Of a stretch of DNA of 27,391 nt, positions 7,672 to 14,313 are shown one piece after another. The DNA is taken from assembly GCA_040754475.1 (NCBI GenBank), contig JBFMCN010000030.1, positions 1-27,391 on the forward strand. Reading direction: 5' to 3'. The notes beneath the pieces are model-generated. The model saw nothing but the letters and a program-made list of their open reading frames with translations. It was not told the DNA's origin and searched no databases. Each line of letters starts with the position of its first letter. Position 1 is the first letter of the stretch. Position numbers and translations under genes: made by a program. Source of the stretch: JAJPHY01 sp040754475. GTDB taxonomy: Bacteria; Actinomycetota; UBA4738; HRBIN12.

Positions 7672-9447
7672 TCAGGCGGATTCCGCGAGGATTCCCACGA
7701 TCCGGTCCTCAATTGCCGAGGCGGTCCACTTAGACATGCCGCTCGAAAGGATCGAGAACTCGGCCCACGTGCGCTCGCGCTCGAGCCAGACCCATCCGGA
7801 GAGGGCCGAGATGTCCGTCAGCGATCCCGTCTTCGCCCGGACCCGCAAGCCCTGTAGCCGATCCTCGAGCGTCCCTTGTCCTCCGGTGGGAAGAGACCCA
7901 CGCAGGATCTCTCCCCATGTTGAGCCCTCGGCCACCCACAGGAGGCGAACGATTCCCTGGGCGGTGACGCGGTTGGCGTAGGACAGGCCGGAGTTGTCGA
8001 ACAGCGTGACCTCGGCTCCGTGGTTCACCACCCAGCGCCGGATCTCACGCGCTCCTTTGGCGATGGTGCCTGGAGGGCCGGTGCGCTCTGCGCCGAGGAG
8101 CTTGCCGAGCACCTCTGCGTAGAAGTTGTTCGAGGGTCGGTTCATGCGGGGCAGGATCTGAGCCATGGGCGACGATCGGATCGTCGCCACGGTCGTGAGG
8201 TCACCCGGTGGCGCGCCGGAGCCGGGCCGCCCCGCCACCGAGATGCCACGAAGCTCCAGCTCACGGGTCAGTGATTCCGCCGCACGGCGTTCCGGATCGG
8301 TGATGTGCACGCCTTCCGCCACGTTCCCCTCGAAGGTGAGCGCACTCGGAAGCGGGATCTGCTCCCAGCGGAACTCGGGGCGCCAGCCGCTCGCCCACCA
8401 GTCGCGACTGAAGTAGGCGGTCGAGCCCATGACGCGGCCGCGTACCTTGGTGATGCCCGCAGCCGCGATGCGGTGCGCGAGATGGCTCATCCGCGCCTGG
8501 GTGATCGCCGGGTCGCCTCGCCCGAGTATCCACAGATCGGCCGCGATCACGTGGCCGCGGACGCTCTCTGCGGCCGCGTACGTCGGGATGGTGAAGTCGG
8601 GGCTCAGTTCGTCGAGCAGCGTCATCGAGAGCAGGAGCTTGACGTTCGAGGCGGGGGTGCGCGGAGCGGTCTCGTCGTGCTGGTACAGGAACACCCCGTC
8701 GTCTCCGACCGAGACGGACACCGAATAGCCGGAGACGACCCCGTCCAGCTGCCGCATCCACGGCGCCTTGGTGACGCGGAAGCGAAGGACGATGCTGGTT
8801 CCCGTCTCGTTCAGCGCATCTTGGGCGGGCCACCGCGCCCGCAGCCGGACGTGACCGATGTCCTCCCAGCCGAAGCACGGTCGGGCGCCGGCGGCGGAGT
8901 CGGCGTCGAGCGTCAGCGTCTCGACCGTGGTCCAGCCCGATGCCGAGCGCTCCTGAACGTCGACGGTCTGCCCGGACTTGTTCGGACCGACGGTCAGATC
9001 GAGATCGACGCAGCTCCCGGGAATGAGCGACGACGCGACCGGCGCTGACTGGACGAGCACGCGGACCCGTACGGACGCCGGTGGCGAGACGACCGGTGCG
9101 CATGCGCCGCTCGCCGGCAGAGACACGCGGTACTGCCCCGTGTACTGCGGCGAGTCCGAGAAGACGACCGAGCCGTCTGACGCCGTGGTCCCGCTCGCGA
9201 TCCCCGTCCACGTCTGGGATTCGGACGGCTGCCACTCGAGCTGCGCATCTCTGGGTCCGAGGCACGACGGGTCGCCGGTCACCGCTGCCGCCAGCTCCAC
9301 GGCGTCGCCGAAGACGATGACCGATGCCGACGCCGAGACCGTCGCCGTCTCGGAGGACGCGGCCGCGGGCGAGCTGAGCCCCGTCGTCACGAGCACGACG
9401 GAGGCGGCGAACGCAAGCGGCAGTAGGCGGGCGAGCCTCACCGTCAC
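7672..9447 (-). CDS. dacB: Secreted D-alanyl-D-alanine carboxypeptidase, peptidase S13 (PBP4/DacB type)
   Basis: A 591-residue low-molecular-weight penicillin-binding protein predicted to trim or cleave peptidoglycan stem peptides outside the membrane. An N-terminal signal peptide ends near SSPAAAS (about residue 31). Residues 35-235 form a beta-rich, Ig-like extension containing paired cysteines, which is not part of standard S13 enzymes. The catalytic domain follows with all three active-site motifs: SxxK (Ser267-Asn-Val-Lys270), SxN (Ser439-Asn-Asn441) and KTG (539-541). The GTG at 9447 is the longest start. The GTG two codons later (9441) is better spaced from an upstream GGAG and may be the real one. 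The gene is divergent from the RAM-domain gene. Confidence 0.93.
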   Translation of the reverse strand: MTVRLARLLPLAFAASVVLVTTGLSSPAAASSETATVSASASVIVFGDAVELAAAVTGDPSCLGPRDAQLEWQPSESQTWTGIASGTTASDGSVVFSDSPQYTGQYRVSLPASGACAPVVSPPASVRVRVLVQSAPVASSLIPGSCVDLDLTVGPNKSGQTVDVQERSASGWTTVETLTLDADSAAGARPCFGWEDIGHVRLRARWPAQDALNETGTSIVLRFRVTKAPWMRQLDGVVSGYSVSVSVGDDGVFLYQHDETAPRTPASNVKLLLSMTLLDELSPDFTIPTYAAAESVRGHVIAADLWILGRGDPAITQARMSHLAHRIAAAGITKVRGRVMGSTAYFSRDWWASGWRPEFRWEQIPLPSALTFEGNVAEGVHITDPERRAAESLTRELELRGISVAGRPGSGAPPGDLTTVATIRSSPMAQILPRMNRPSNNFYAEVLGKLLGAERTGPPGTIAKGAREIRRWVVNHGAEVTLFDNSGLSYANRVTAQGIVRLLWVAEGSTWGEILRGSLPTGGQGTLEDRLQGLRVRAKTGSLTDISALSGWVWLERERTWAEFSILSSGMSKWTASAIEDRIVGILAESA

Positions 9448-9595
9448 TCCATATGGTCGGGACCGAGATTGTCCCGCCCGTGCCGGGCGAGCTCAAGCAA
9501 GGCCGGGTTGCCGTGGTGGTCAGGCTCGGCCCTGTAACGGTCGTGTGAACCTTCGGCCCGGACGCTTGTCGTAGACGTTCGGCCGCGGGCACCAT

Positions 9596-9644
9596 GGTCG
9601 GAGGCGGGGAGAGGCGAAGAGGTCGGAGGCGGGGAGAGGCGAAG
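9596..9644. repeat. Tandem 24-bp direct repeat (two perfect copies)
   Basis: The 24-base unit beginning GGTCGGAGGCGGGG occurs at 9596-9619 and again at 9621-9644, giving a 25-base period. It lies 16 bases upstream of the RAM-domain gene start, in the region shared with the divergent carboxypeptidase. The units are purine-rich; a slippage duplication or a pair of regulator sites are both possible. Confidence 0.85.
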
Positions 9645-9660
9645 GCGAGGTGGTGCGGTC

Positions 9661-9927
9661 ATGTTGCGGGCGTTCGTGCTCATCCAGGTAGAGGCGGGCC
9701 AGGGATCTCGGGTCTCCGAGGAGGTCTCGCGTCTCGACGACGTCATCGCCACGGCGGTCGTAACCGGCCCCTACGACGTGATCGCTCACGCCGAAGCGTC
9801 GAGCATCGACGAGCTGGGCAGGTCGGTGCTCCGGCCGATCCAGGGCATCGAGGGTGTCATCCGAGCGATGACCTGTCCCGTCCTGCAGCGAGGAGAGCCG
9901 AAGCGACCTGAACTGCTGCGGGTCTGA
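9661..9927 (+). CDS. Stand-alone Lrp/AsnC ligand-binding (RAM) domain protein
   Basis: An 88-residue protein consisting only of the RAM (regulation of amino-acid metabolism) alpha-beta domain of Lrp/AsnC regulators, without the usual N-terminal DNA-binding domain. The pattern is clear: AFVLIQVEAGQG, then VIATAVVTGPYDVIAHAEA with the conserved G-x-YD, then IQGIEGVIRAMTCPVL. Such single-domain members are known in actinobacteria and archaea. They assemble into ring-like oligomers and are thought to sense amino acids or modulate full-length Lrp proteins. The ATG at 9661 is preceded by a modest AGGTGG about eight bases away. The next gene is 102 bases downstream, after an inverted repeat that may end this transcript. 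Confidence 0.9.
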   Translation: MLRAFVLIQVEAGQGSRVSEEVSRLDDVIATAVVTGPYDVIAHAEASSIDELGRSVLRPIQGIEGVIRAMTCPVLQRGEPKRPELLRV

Positions 9928-9936
9928 ACCGCAGCG

Positions 9937-10002
9937 AGTCTGACGCGGCGCGCGCGAACGCGCCCGGTGCCCAATGACAGCGCATGAGTCCAGGGTCAGA
10001 CT
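9937..10002. repeat. Eight-base inverted repeat enclosing a GC hairpin
   Basis: AGTCTGAC (9937-9944) and GTCAGACT (9995-10002) are perfect complements, 50 bases apart, and enclose the 9947-9964 hairpin. The RNA could fold into a closed multi-branched structure between the RAM gene and the endonuclease V homologue. No tRNA signature (T-loop, D-loop, anticodon arm) fits the 66 bases on either strand. Confidence 0.55.
9947..9964 (+). terminator. GC hairpin downstream of the RAM-domain gene
   Basis: GGCGCG and CGCGCC form a six-base stem with a six-base loop, 20 bases after the RAM gene stop codon. There is no T-tract. It is nested in a larger inverted repeat and could be an inefficient terminator or part of a longer fold. 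Confidence 0.35.
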
Positions 10003-10029
10003 GTTGCCCCGAGGGCTGTGGAGCGCCGA

Positions 10030-10791
10030 ATGGTCGCCTGGCCGCGGATACCCGCCGAGCTCGAGCGGGTCCAGAGCGAGCTTGCGGAGCGCGCGCTCGA
10101 GATCGCGCTCTGGCAACCTCCAGTAGAGCGTTGCCTCGTCGGCGGCGCCTTCGCGGCGTTCTCGACCACCCGGTCGATGGTTGGGACGGGGGTCGAGCGC
10201 GTGTGGGCGGCCGCAGTCTCGTGGGAGTCCGGAGTCCGGCGGTCCTCCGCGGTGGTTGCCGAGGCGGTGGACGCGGACTACGCGCCCGGGTATCTCGCGC
10301 TTCGGGAGGGCTCGTTGCTCGAGCGCGCGGTTCGCTCCCTGGACGTGAGGCCGGACGTGCTGATCGTGAACGCAAGCGGGCGAGATCATCCAAGGCGCGC
10401 CGGCCTGGCGCTTCATCTCGGTGCCGTGCTCGGAGTGGCGAGCGTCGGAGTGACCGACCGGCCTCTGGCCGCGGACGGAGCGCAACCTGGCCCGGAACCG
10501 GGCGCTTCGGCGCCGCTGTTTCTGGAAGGGGAGCTCGTGGGCTACTGGCTCCGGACTCGCTGCGGGGTCCGGCCGGTATGCGCCCACGCCGCATGGAGGA
10601 CCGACCCCGGCACCGCGCGCGAGGTCGTGATGGCTGCGGTTCGGGACGCTCGCACGCCCGAGCCGCTGCGCCTGGCGCGCTTCCTGGCAAGGTCGAGTCG
10701 CGCCCGCGACGAGGGAAGGACTCCGCCCGGCTGGACGCAGGACCGGCTTCCCGATCCGAGATTGGCCGGCCGCGGGCGCGGGTTCGCGTGA
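10030..10791 (+). CDS. Endonuclease V homologue lacking catalytic residues (probable pseudoenzyme)
   Basis: A 253-residue protein collinear with endonuclease V (Nfi) over nearly its full length. Matching blocks are CLVGGAFAAF, YAPGYLALREGSLLERA, PDVLIVNASGRDHPRRAGLA, GVASVGVTDRPL and RTPEPLRLA. Aligned from memory with E. coli Nfi, Asp35 becomes Phe41, the Asp of the DGHG motif becomes Asn114, the lysine of GVAKK becomes Asp143, and the His of the GHR motif becomes Ala. Only the Glu of the RE motif (Glu93) and HPRR (120-123) persist. Metal-dependent cleavage at deoxyinosine is therefore unlikely; a nucleic-acid-binding or structural role is possible. The frame is undamaged, which argues against a decaying gene. 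ATG 10030 follows GGAG by six bases; a GTG at 10018 is an alternative start. Confidence 0.82.
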   Translation: MVAWPRIPAELERVQSELAERALEIALWQPPVERCLVGGAFAAFSTTRSMVGTGVERVWAAAVSWESGVRRSSAVVAEAVDADYAPGYLALREGSLLERAVRSLDVRPDVLIVNASGRDHPRRAGLALHLGAVLGVASVGVTDRPLAADGAQPGPEPGASAPLFLEGELVGYWLRTRCGVRPVCAHAAWRTDPGTAREVVMAAVRDARTPEPLRLARFLARSSRARDEGRTPPGWTQDRLPDPRLAGRGRGFA

Positions 10792-10909
10792 ATTGGCCCT
10801 TCGGCCTAGACTCGAGGCCCGAATGACTGATGCAGCCCCGTCCCCCGGTTGGGGAGGATGCGGCTACGGTCGGGTGATACGGGAGGGGAGACCGGCCGGA
10901 GGGAGGGTC

Positions 10910-11311
10910 GTGAGCGAGACCGCCATCTTCGCGAAGTACGTCGCCGCAATGCTGCGGGTCGGCCAGGCCGACCCGGAGAAGGCACGCATCGCCATCCAGG
11001 CGCGAGGGGACCAGGTGATGGCCGGCCTTCGGGACGCGCTGCGCCCGGGGGCGAAGGACTCGGAGCGCATGATCGCGCTGATCGAGATGTACATGTACAC
11101 GACCCTGGAGATGCTCTACAGGGCCGCCCTCTGCCGCGATCGCATCCAGTTCGGAGAGGCGGAGATGAAGGCCTGGGCCGTCGCCGGGGCGCTCGATCGC
11201 GCCGCCGACGCCGTCCAGAAGGGCGACCGGGACACGGCAGTCGCGGCGATGATGGCCGCCGAGACGGTCCTCGGGATCGATCTCGCTTCCCTCTACCGGC
11301 TCGGTTCCTGA
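10910..11311 (+). CDS. Conserved-looking helical protein of unknown function
   Basis: A 133-residue protein that I do not recognise. It looks entirely alpha-helical, with alternating hydrophobic and charged residues, a Met/Tyr-rich helix near the middle (about residues 53-67, MIALIEMYMYTTLEM) and a single cysteine soon after. There is no signal peptide or membrane segment. The GTG at 10910 is chosen because GGAGGGAGGG lies just upstream. An ATG at 10823 in the same frame would add 29 residues, but that stretch is glycine/arginine-rich and looks like leader sequence. The gene is 118 bases after the endonuclease V homologue on the same strand and is followed by a strong hairpin, so it probably ends a transcript. 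Confidence 0.75.
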   Translation: MSETAIFAKYVAAMLRVGQADPEKARIAIQARGDQVMAGLRDALRPGAKDSERMIALIEMYMYTTLEMLYRAALCRDRIQFGEAEMKAWAVAGALDRAADAVQKGDRDTAVAAMMAAETVLGIDLASLYRLGS

Positions 11312-11314
11312 GGG

Positions 11315-11341
11315 ACGCCGCCGGGACTCATACGGCGGCGT
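11315..11341 (+). terminator. Strong hairpin terminator
   Basis: ACGCCGCCG and CGGCGGCGT form a perfect nine-base stem with a nine-base loop, three bases after the stop codon of the preceding gene. A T/C-rich stretch follows immediately (TTCCTCTCGACTTCGTC), though not a pure T-tract. This is the most convincing terminator in the window. Confidence 0.7.
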
Positions 11342-11376
11342 TCCTCTCGACTTCGTCCGTTCCTCTCGACTTCGTC
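11341..11376. repeat. Tandem 17-bp direct repeat (two perfect copies)
   Basis: TTCCTCTCGACTTCGTC occurs at 11341-11357 and 11360-11376, a 19-base period. It sits between the hairpin terminator and the alcohol dehydrogenase start, 12 bases before the GTG. It could extend the terminator's pyrimidine tail, be a repeated regulator site, or be a slippage duplication. Confidence 0.85.
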
Positions 11377-11388
11377 TAAGGTTCGGTC

Positions 11389-12405
11389 GTGAGCGAGCGC
11401 ATGCGCGCTATGGTCCTCGACGAGCCCCGTGCGCCGCTTCGTGCTGCCGATCTGCCCCGGCCCACGCCGGGGCGGGGGGAAGTCCTGCTTCGAGTTCGAG
11501 TGTGCGGGGTCTGCCGCACCGACCTGCACGTCTTCGACGGGGATCTGCCGCGGCCGAAACTCCCGCTCGTGCTCGGGCACCAGATCGTGGGTGTCGTGGA
11601 GCACGCTTCTTCGGACGTCGATGGGATCGTGCCTGGCGACCGGGTCGGAGTCCCGTGGCTGGGCTGGACCTGCGGGGTCTGCCGCCACTGCTCGGCGGGC
11701 CGGGAGAACCTCTGCGAGCAGGCGCGCTTCACCGGGCACGATTTGGACGGCGGTTATGCGGAGTTCGTCGTCGCCGATGCCCGGTACTGCTTCCCGATCC
11801 CACCGGGTTACCCGGATCTCCAGGCGGCACCCCTGCTCTGCGCGGGACTCGTCGGCTACAGGTGCCTGCGGATGGCCGGAGACGCGGAACGTCTGGGGCT
11901 GTACGGCTTCGGTGGGGCCGCGCACATAGTGGGTCAGGTGGCGGGCTTCCAGGGGCGCAGGGTCTTCGCATTCACGCGCGAAGGAGACGTGGAGGGGCAG
12001 GCCTTTGCACGGGAGCTCGGCGCCGAGTGGGCGGGAGCCTCGACGGAGACGCCGCCGGAGGAGCTGGACGCGGCGATCGTGTTCGCTCCTGCGGGAGAGC
12101 TGGTTCCGCTCGCCCTGCGGGCCGTGGCGCCCGGCGGGACGGTCGTCTGCGGCGAGATCCACATGAGCGACATCCCCTCCTTCCCATACGAGATCCTGTG
12201 GCGCGAGCGCGTCGTGCGCTCCGTCGCGAACCTCACCCGGCAGGACGGCGTCGAGTTCCTCCGGCTTGCGCCCGAGGTGCCGGTTCGAACGAGCGTGCGA
12301 CCGTTCCTGCTGGAGCGGGCCAACGAGGCGCTCGAGACCCTTCGGGCCGGGAAGGTCCGTGGGGCGCTGGCCCTCGTCGTCGACGAGGGCGCCGGCGCCG
12401 AGTAG
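11389..12405 (+). CDS. Zinc-dependent alcohol dehydrogenase, AdhA-like
   Basis: A 338-residue medium-chain, NAD(P)-dependent alcohol dehydrogenase. The catalytic zinc ligands are in CGVCRTDLH and LGHQIVG. The structural zinc site is complete, with four cysteines in CGVCRHCSAGRENLC. The nucleotide-binding stretch is GLYGFGGAAHIVGQVA. This G-x-G-F-G-G-A-A-H variant and the overall length fit the zinc-binding alcohol dehydrogenase family that includes mycobacterial AdhA. The preferred substrate cannot be read from sequence. The GTG at 11389 follows AAGG by about eight bases; an ATG at 11401 is also in frame. The gene appears to have its own transcript after the upstream terminator and converges on the HTH-TPR regulator. 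Confidence 0.93.
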   Translation: MSERMRAMVLDEPRAPLRAADLPRPTPGRGEVLLRVRVCGVCRTDLHVFDGDLPRPKLPLVLGHQIVGVVEHASSDVDGIVPGDRVGVPWLGWTCGVCRHCSAGRENLCEQARFTGHDLDGGYAEFVVADARYCFPIPPGYPDLQAAPLLCAGLVGYRCLRMAGDAERLGLYGFGGAAHIVGQVAGFQGRRVFAFTREGDVEGQAFARELGAEWAGASTETPPEELDAAIVFAPAGELVPLALRAVAPGGTVVCGEIHMSDIPSFPYEILWRERVVRSVANLTRQDGVEFLRLAPEVPVRTSVRPFLLERANEALETLRAGKVRGALALVVDEGAGAE

Positions 12406-12431
12406 TCGATCCCTGACGCGCGCCCGCGCCT

Positions 12432-13706
12432 CTAGAGGTGGGGCTCGAGCGCGAGGATGCCTGTGCGGTATGCCTCGAATCCTGCCTCGTCATCGCCGCG
12501 GGACCTGAGCAGATCCCCGAGCGCCCGGTAGCTCACGGCGATGTCGACCGCCTGCCCCGTTCGTTCGAAAAGGCCGATCGCGAGACGGAAGTGCTTCTCG
12601 GCGGTGTGGGGGTCGACCTCGGCAAGTGTGAGCCCCAGCTCGCGGTGCGTCCACGCAAGGATCGGGGCGTCGCTCTCGCCCATGAGCCCGATCGAGCGCT
12701 CGAGCAACTCCTTGGCGCGATCGAGGTTGCCCTCGAGTCGTTCGACACGCGCAAGCTCGTCCAGGGCACGCACGAGATCGGTCTGGTTGGCGGTCTGCTC
12801 GAAGATCGCCAGTGCGTGCTGGAGCTGCTCGCGCGCCTCGCGGAGCTTTCCCTCACGGCTGAGGACGTAGCCACGGGCAAGGTGTGCACCGCCCATCTCC
12901 GTCTTCAGGTTCAGGAGGCGGTAGGCGTCCTCGGCTCGCTGGAGGGATCGAGTTGCCTCGTCCGCGTTGCCCTGCACGAGGTACAGGCGCGCGACGTTCA
13001 TGTGCATCTGCGCGATCCGGGCGGGGTCGCTCAGCTTGGGCGCGAGACGCTCGAGCTCCGCGGCAGACGCGGCGGCGGCCGAGTACAGACCGGCCTCGAT
13101 GTAGGCGAACACCAAGGCAGCGTGAAGCCGGGCGAGGGCATCCGGGTCGCGGAGGTCCCCACGCTCGATCGTGTCGAGGAGGCTTTCGAGCATGTGGATC
13201 TCGTATCGCACCTGGCCCAGGGAATGCAGACACCGTCCCTGCCCGGCCACGGCGTCCACGCGTGTGGTTGGAGGTTCGGCCGCCAGGATGGTGTCTGCGC
13301 GTTGGAAGTGCGCAAACGCTTCCTCCGGCCTTCCTTGGCGCTCCAGCCACAGACCTCGACCCTCCTCGGCCCTGGCCTCGATCCGGCTCAGGCCGTATCG
13401 CTTCGCCTCCTTGGCGACGCTCCTGAAGGTCTCGTCCGCCTGTTCGAAGCGTCCGTCCGAAAGCTCGATCCTCGCCTCCTGGAGGCGGAGCTCGAGCTGT
13501 GGGACCAGGTCCGGCGGTCTGCCCGTTACGAGCTGCTCGACGTCGACGCCCAGCTTGCCTGCGAAGTACTCCAGCGCCTCACGCGAAGGCTGACGGCGCC
13601 CTGCCTCGATCGTGCTGACGTAGGCGTGGGTGTACTTGGGCTCGGCCAGGTCTCTCTGGGTGAGTCCCCTGGCAACCCGCAGGCGCCGCAACCTGGTGCC
13701 GATCAT
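12432..13706 (-). CDS. XRE-type HTH regulator with C-terminal TPR array (RNPP-like architecture)
   Basis: A 424-residue regulator. Residues 1-65 form a Cro/CI-type helix-turn-helix (RLRRLRVARGLTQRDLAE, YVSTIEAGRRQPSREAL). Residues about 70-420 form a run of roughly eight or nine tetratricopeptide repeats, with A/G-Y/L patterns such as ARGYVLSREGKLREAREQ. This two-part design is that of RNPP regulators (Rgg, PlcR, PrgX, Rap), whose TPRs bind short peptides. TPR-bearing XRE regulators with no known peptide are also common in actinobacteria, so the design is suggestive only. The ATG at 13706 is chosen because GGGAGG lies eight bases upstream; the longer open frame runs through the promoter region. 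The gene is divergent from a 27-residue signal-peptide ORF, 184 bases away. Confidence 0.92.
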   Translation of the reverse strand: MIGTRLRRLRVARGLTQRDLAEPKYTHAYVSTIEAGRRQPSREALEYFAGKLGVDVEQLVTGRPPDLVPQLELRLQEARIELSDGRFEQADETFRSVAKEAKRYGLSRIEARAEEGRGLWLERQGRPEEAFAHFQRADTILAAEPPTTRVDAVAGQGRCLHSLGQVRYEIHMLESLLDTIERGDLRDPDALARLHAALVFAYIEAGLYSAAAASAAELERLAPKLSDPARIAQMHMNVARLYLVQGNADEATRSLQRAEDAYRLLNLKTEMGGAHLARGYVLSREGKLREAREQLQHALAIFEQTANQTDLVRALDELARVERLEGNLDRAKELLERSIGLMGESDAPILAWTHRELGLTLAEVDPHTAEKHFRLAIGLFERTGQAVDIAVSYRALGDLLRSRGDDEAGFEAYRTGILALEPHL

Positions 13707-13787
13707 CCCCAGAACCTCCCGACGACGCGTCCCCAGAGACTGTAGCTCCGGCGACTTACTCCTTCGGAATCTTCCCCCATGGGCTAA

Positions 13788-13812
13788 AGGTCGGAGCCCG
13801 CTTGGCCGACCT
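13788..13812. promoter_or_regulatory. 25-bp inverted repeat, candidate operator
   Basis: AGGTCGG and CCGACCT are perfect seven-base arms separated by 11 bases. The repeat lies in the region shared by the HTH-TPR regulator and the divergent short ORF, 12 bases upstream of that ORF's predicted -35 element. That is a typical position for an activator dimer. Assigning it to the adjacent regulator is inference. Confidence 0.55.
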
Positions 13813-13824
13813 AAACTGCAAGGT

Positions 13825-13853
13825 TTGCGATGAGACAAGTCACGAGTTACATT
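13825..13853 (+). promoter_or_regulatory. Predicted sigma-70-type promoter of the short secreted ORF
   Basis: TTGCGA (13825-13830) and TACATT (13848-13853) are separated by exactly 17 bases. Transcription would begin near 13860, giving a leader of about 30 bases that ends in a strong ribosome binding site before the ATG at 13891. This places the in-frame ATG at 13830 inside the promoter and rules it out as a start. Confidence 0.5.
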
Positions 13854-13890
13854 GCCCGCGCCGGACGTCTCTCGAGGGAGGGGAGTTCCG

Positions 13891-13974
13891 ATGCGCAGGA
13901 TCCGGTACCTGCTCGTGACCTTGGCCGCCATAGCCTCGCTATGGGCGGGCACGGCCCCCTGGCCACACCACTGA
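13891..13974 (+). CDS. 27-residue signal-peptide-like ORF with strong RBS
   Basis: A 27-codon ORF with a positively charged start (MRRIRYLL), a hydrophobic core (VTLAAIASLWAG) and a short tail (TAPWPHH), then a TGA. It is preceded by GGGAGGGGAG, six bases before the ATG, the best ribosome binding site in the window, and by a recognisable promoter. Two readings are possible. It may be a complete precursor of a small exported peptide, placed divergently from a TPR regulator as in RNPP systems. Or it may be the signal peptide of a secreted protein of about 129 residues whose remainder continues one frame back, after a single missing base at the CCCCC run (13955-13959). I cannot choose between them from this sequence alone. 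Confidence 0.6.
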   Translation: MRRIRYLLVTLAAIASLWAGTAPWPHH

Positions 13975-14015
13975 TCCGAACCGGGTTCGGGGGTTCCGGG
14001 GGACCCCCGAGTCCA

Positions 14016-14279
14016 GTGAGCGACCCCCTAGAAGCGGCCCCCGGCGCGAGAAAGCAGGTCTTCGTGGATCTCTGCCCTGGTGAGCGACGGATCTACCGGC
14101 TCGGTGAGTCCCTGTTCCGCGCGTGGATCGACAGCCCCGACGCCGGGGCCGAGATCTACAAGAGCGGGGATTGGATCTGGACGCCTATCCCCTCGGGCGC
14201 CATCTCGGCCCACCCACGTGCCGAAGCACTGATGCCGCACGAGGTCGCTCAGCTTCCCGTTCCGCAGAGCGTCTTCTAG
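14016..14279 (+). CDS. Hypothetical protein, possibly the frameshifted remainder of the upstream signal-peptide ORF
   Basis: An 87-residue reading frame starting at a GTG, with about 80 percent G/C at third codon positions and a protein-like composition (VFVDLCPGERRIYRLGESLF, EIYKSGDWIWTPIP). I do not recognise it. It has one cysteine and no signal peptide of its own, and the ribosome binding site is poor (a GGGGGA stretch is too far upstream). The frame is open back through 13955, so one extra base in the C-run would join it to the signal peptide at 13891, giving a secreted protein of about 129 residues. If the sequence is right, the gene is either broken, read by -1 frameshifting, or a separate coupled ORF. 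A pair of G-rich and C-rich tracts at 13989-14009 could form secondary structure just after the junction. Confidence 0.5.
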   Translation: MSDPLEAAPGARKQVFVDLCPGERRIYRLGESLFRAWIDSPDAGAEIYKSGDWIWTPIPSGAISAHPRAEALMPHEVAQLPVPQSVF

Positions 14280-14313
14280 GTCCCGGAGTCCGAGCTCCCG
14301 CTCGGCCGCCGTA

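Noticed and set aside
9937..10002. A tRNA or tRNA-like gene suggested by the eight-base terminal stem and 66-base length
   Set aside because: No T-loop, D-loop or five-base anticodon stem can be drawn on either strand in the right places.
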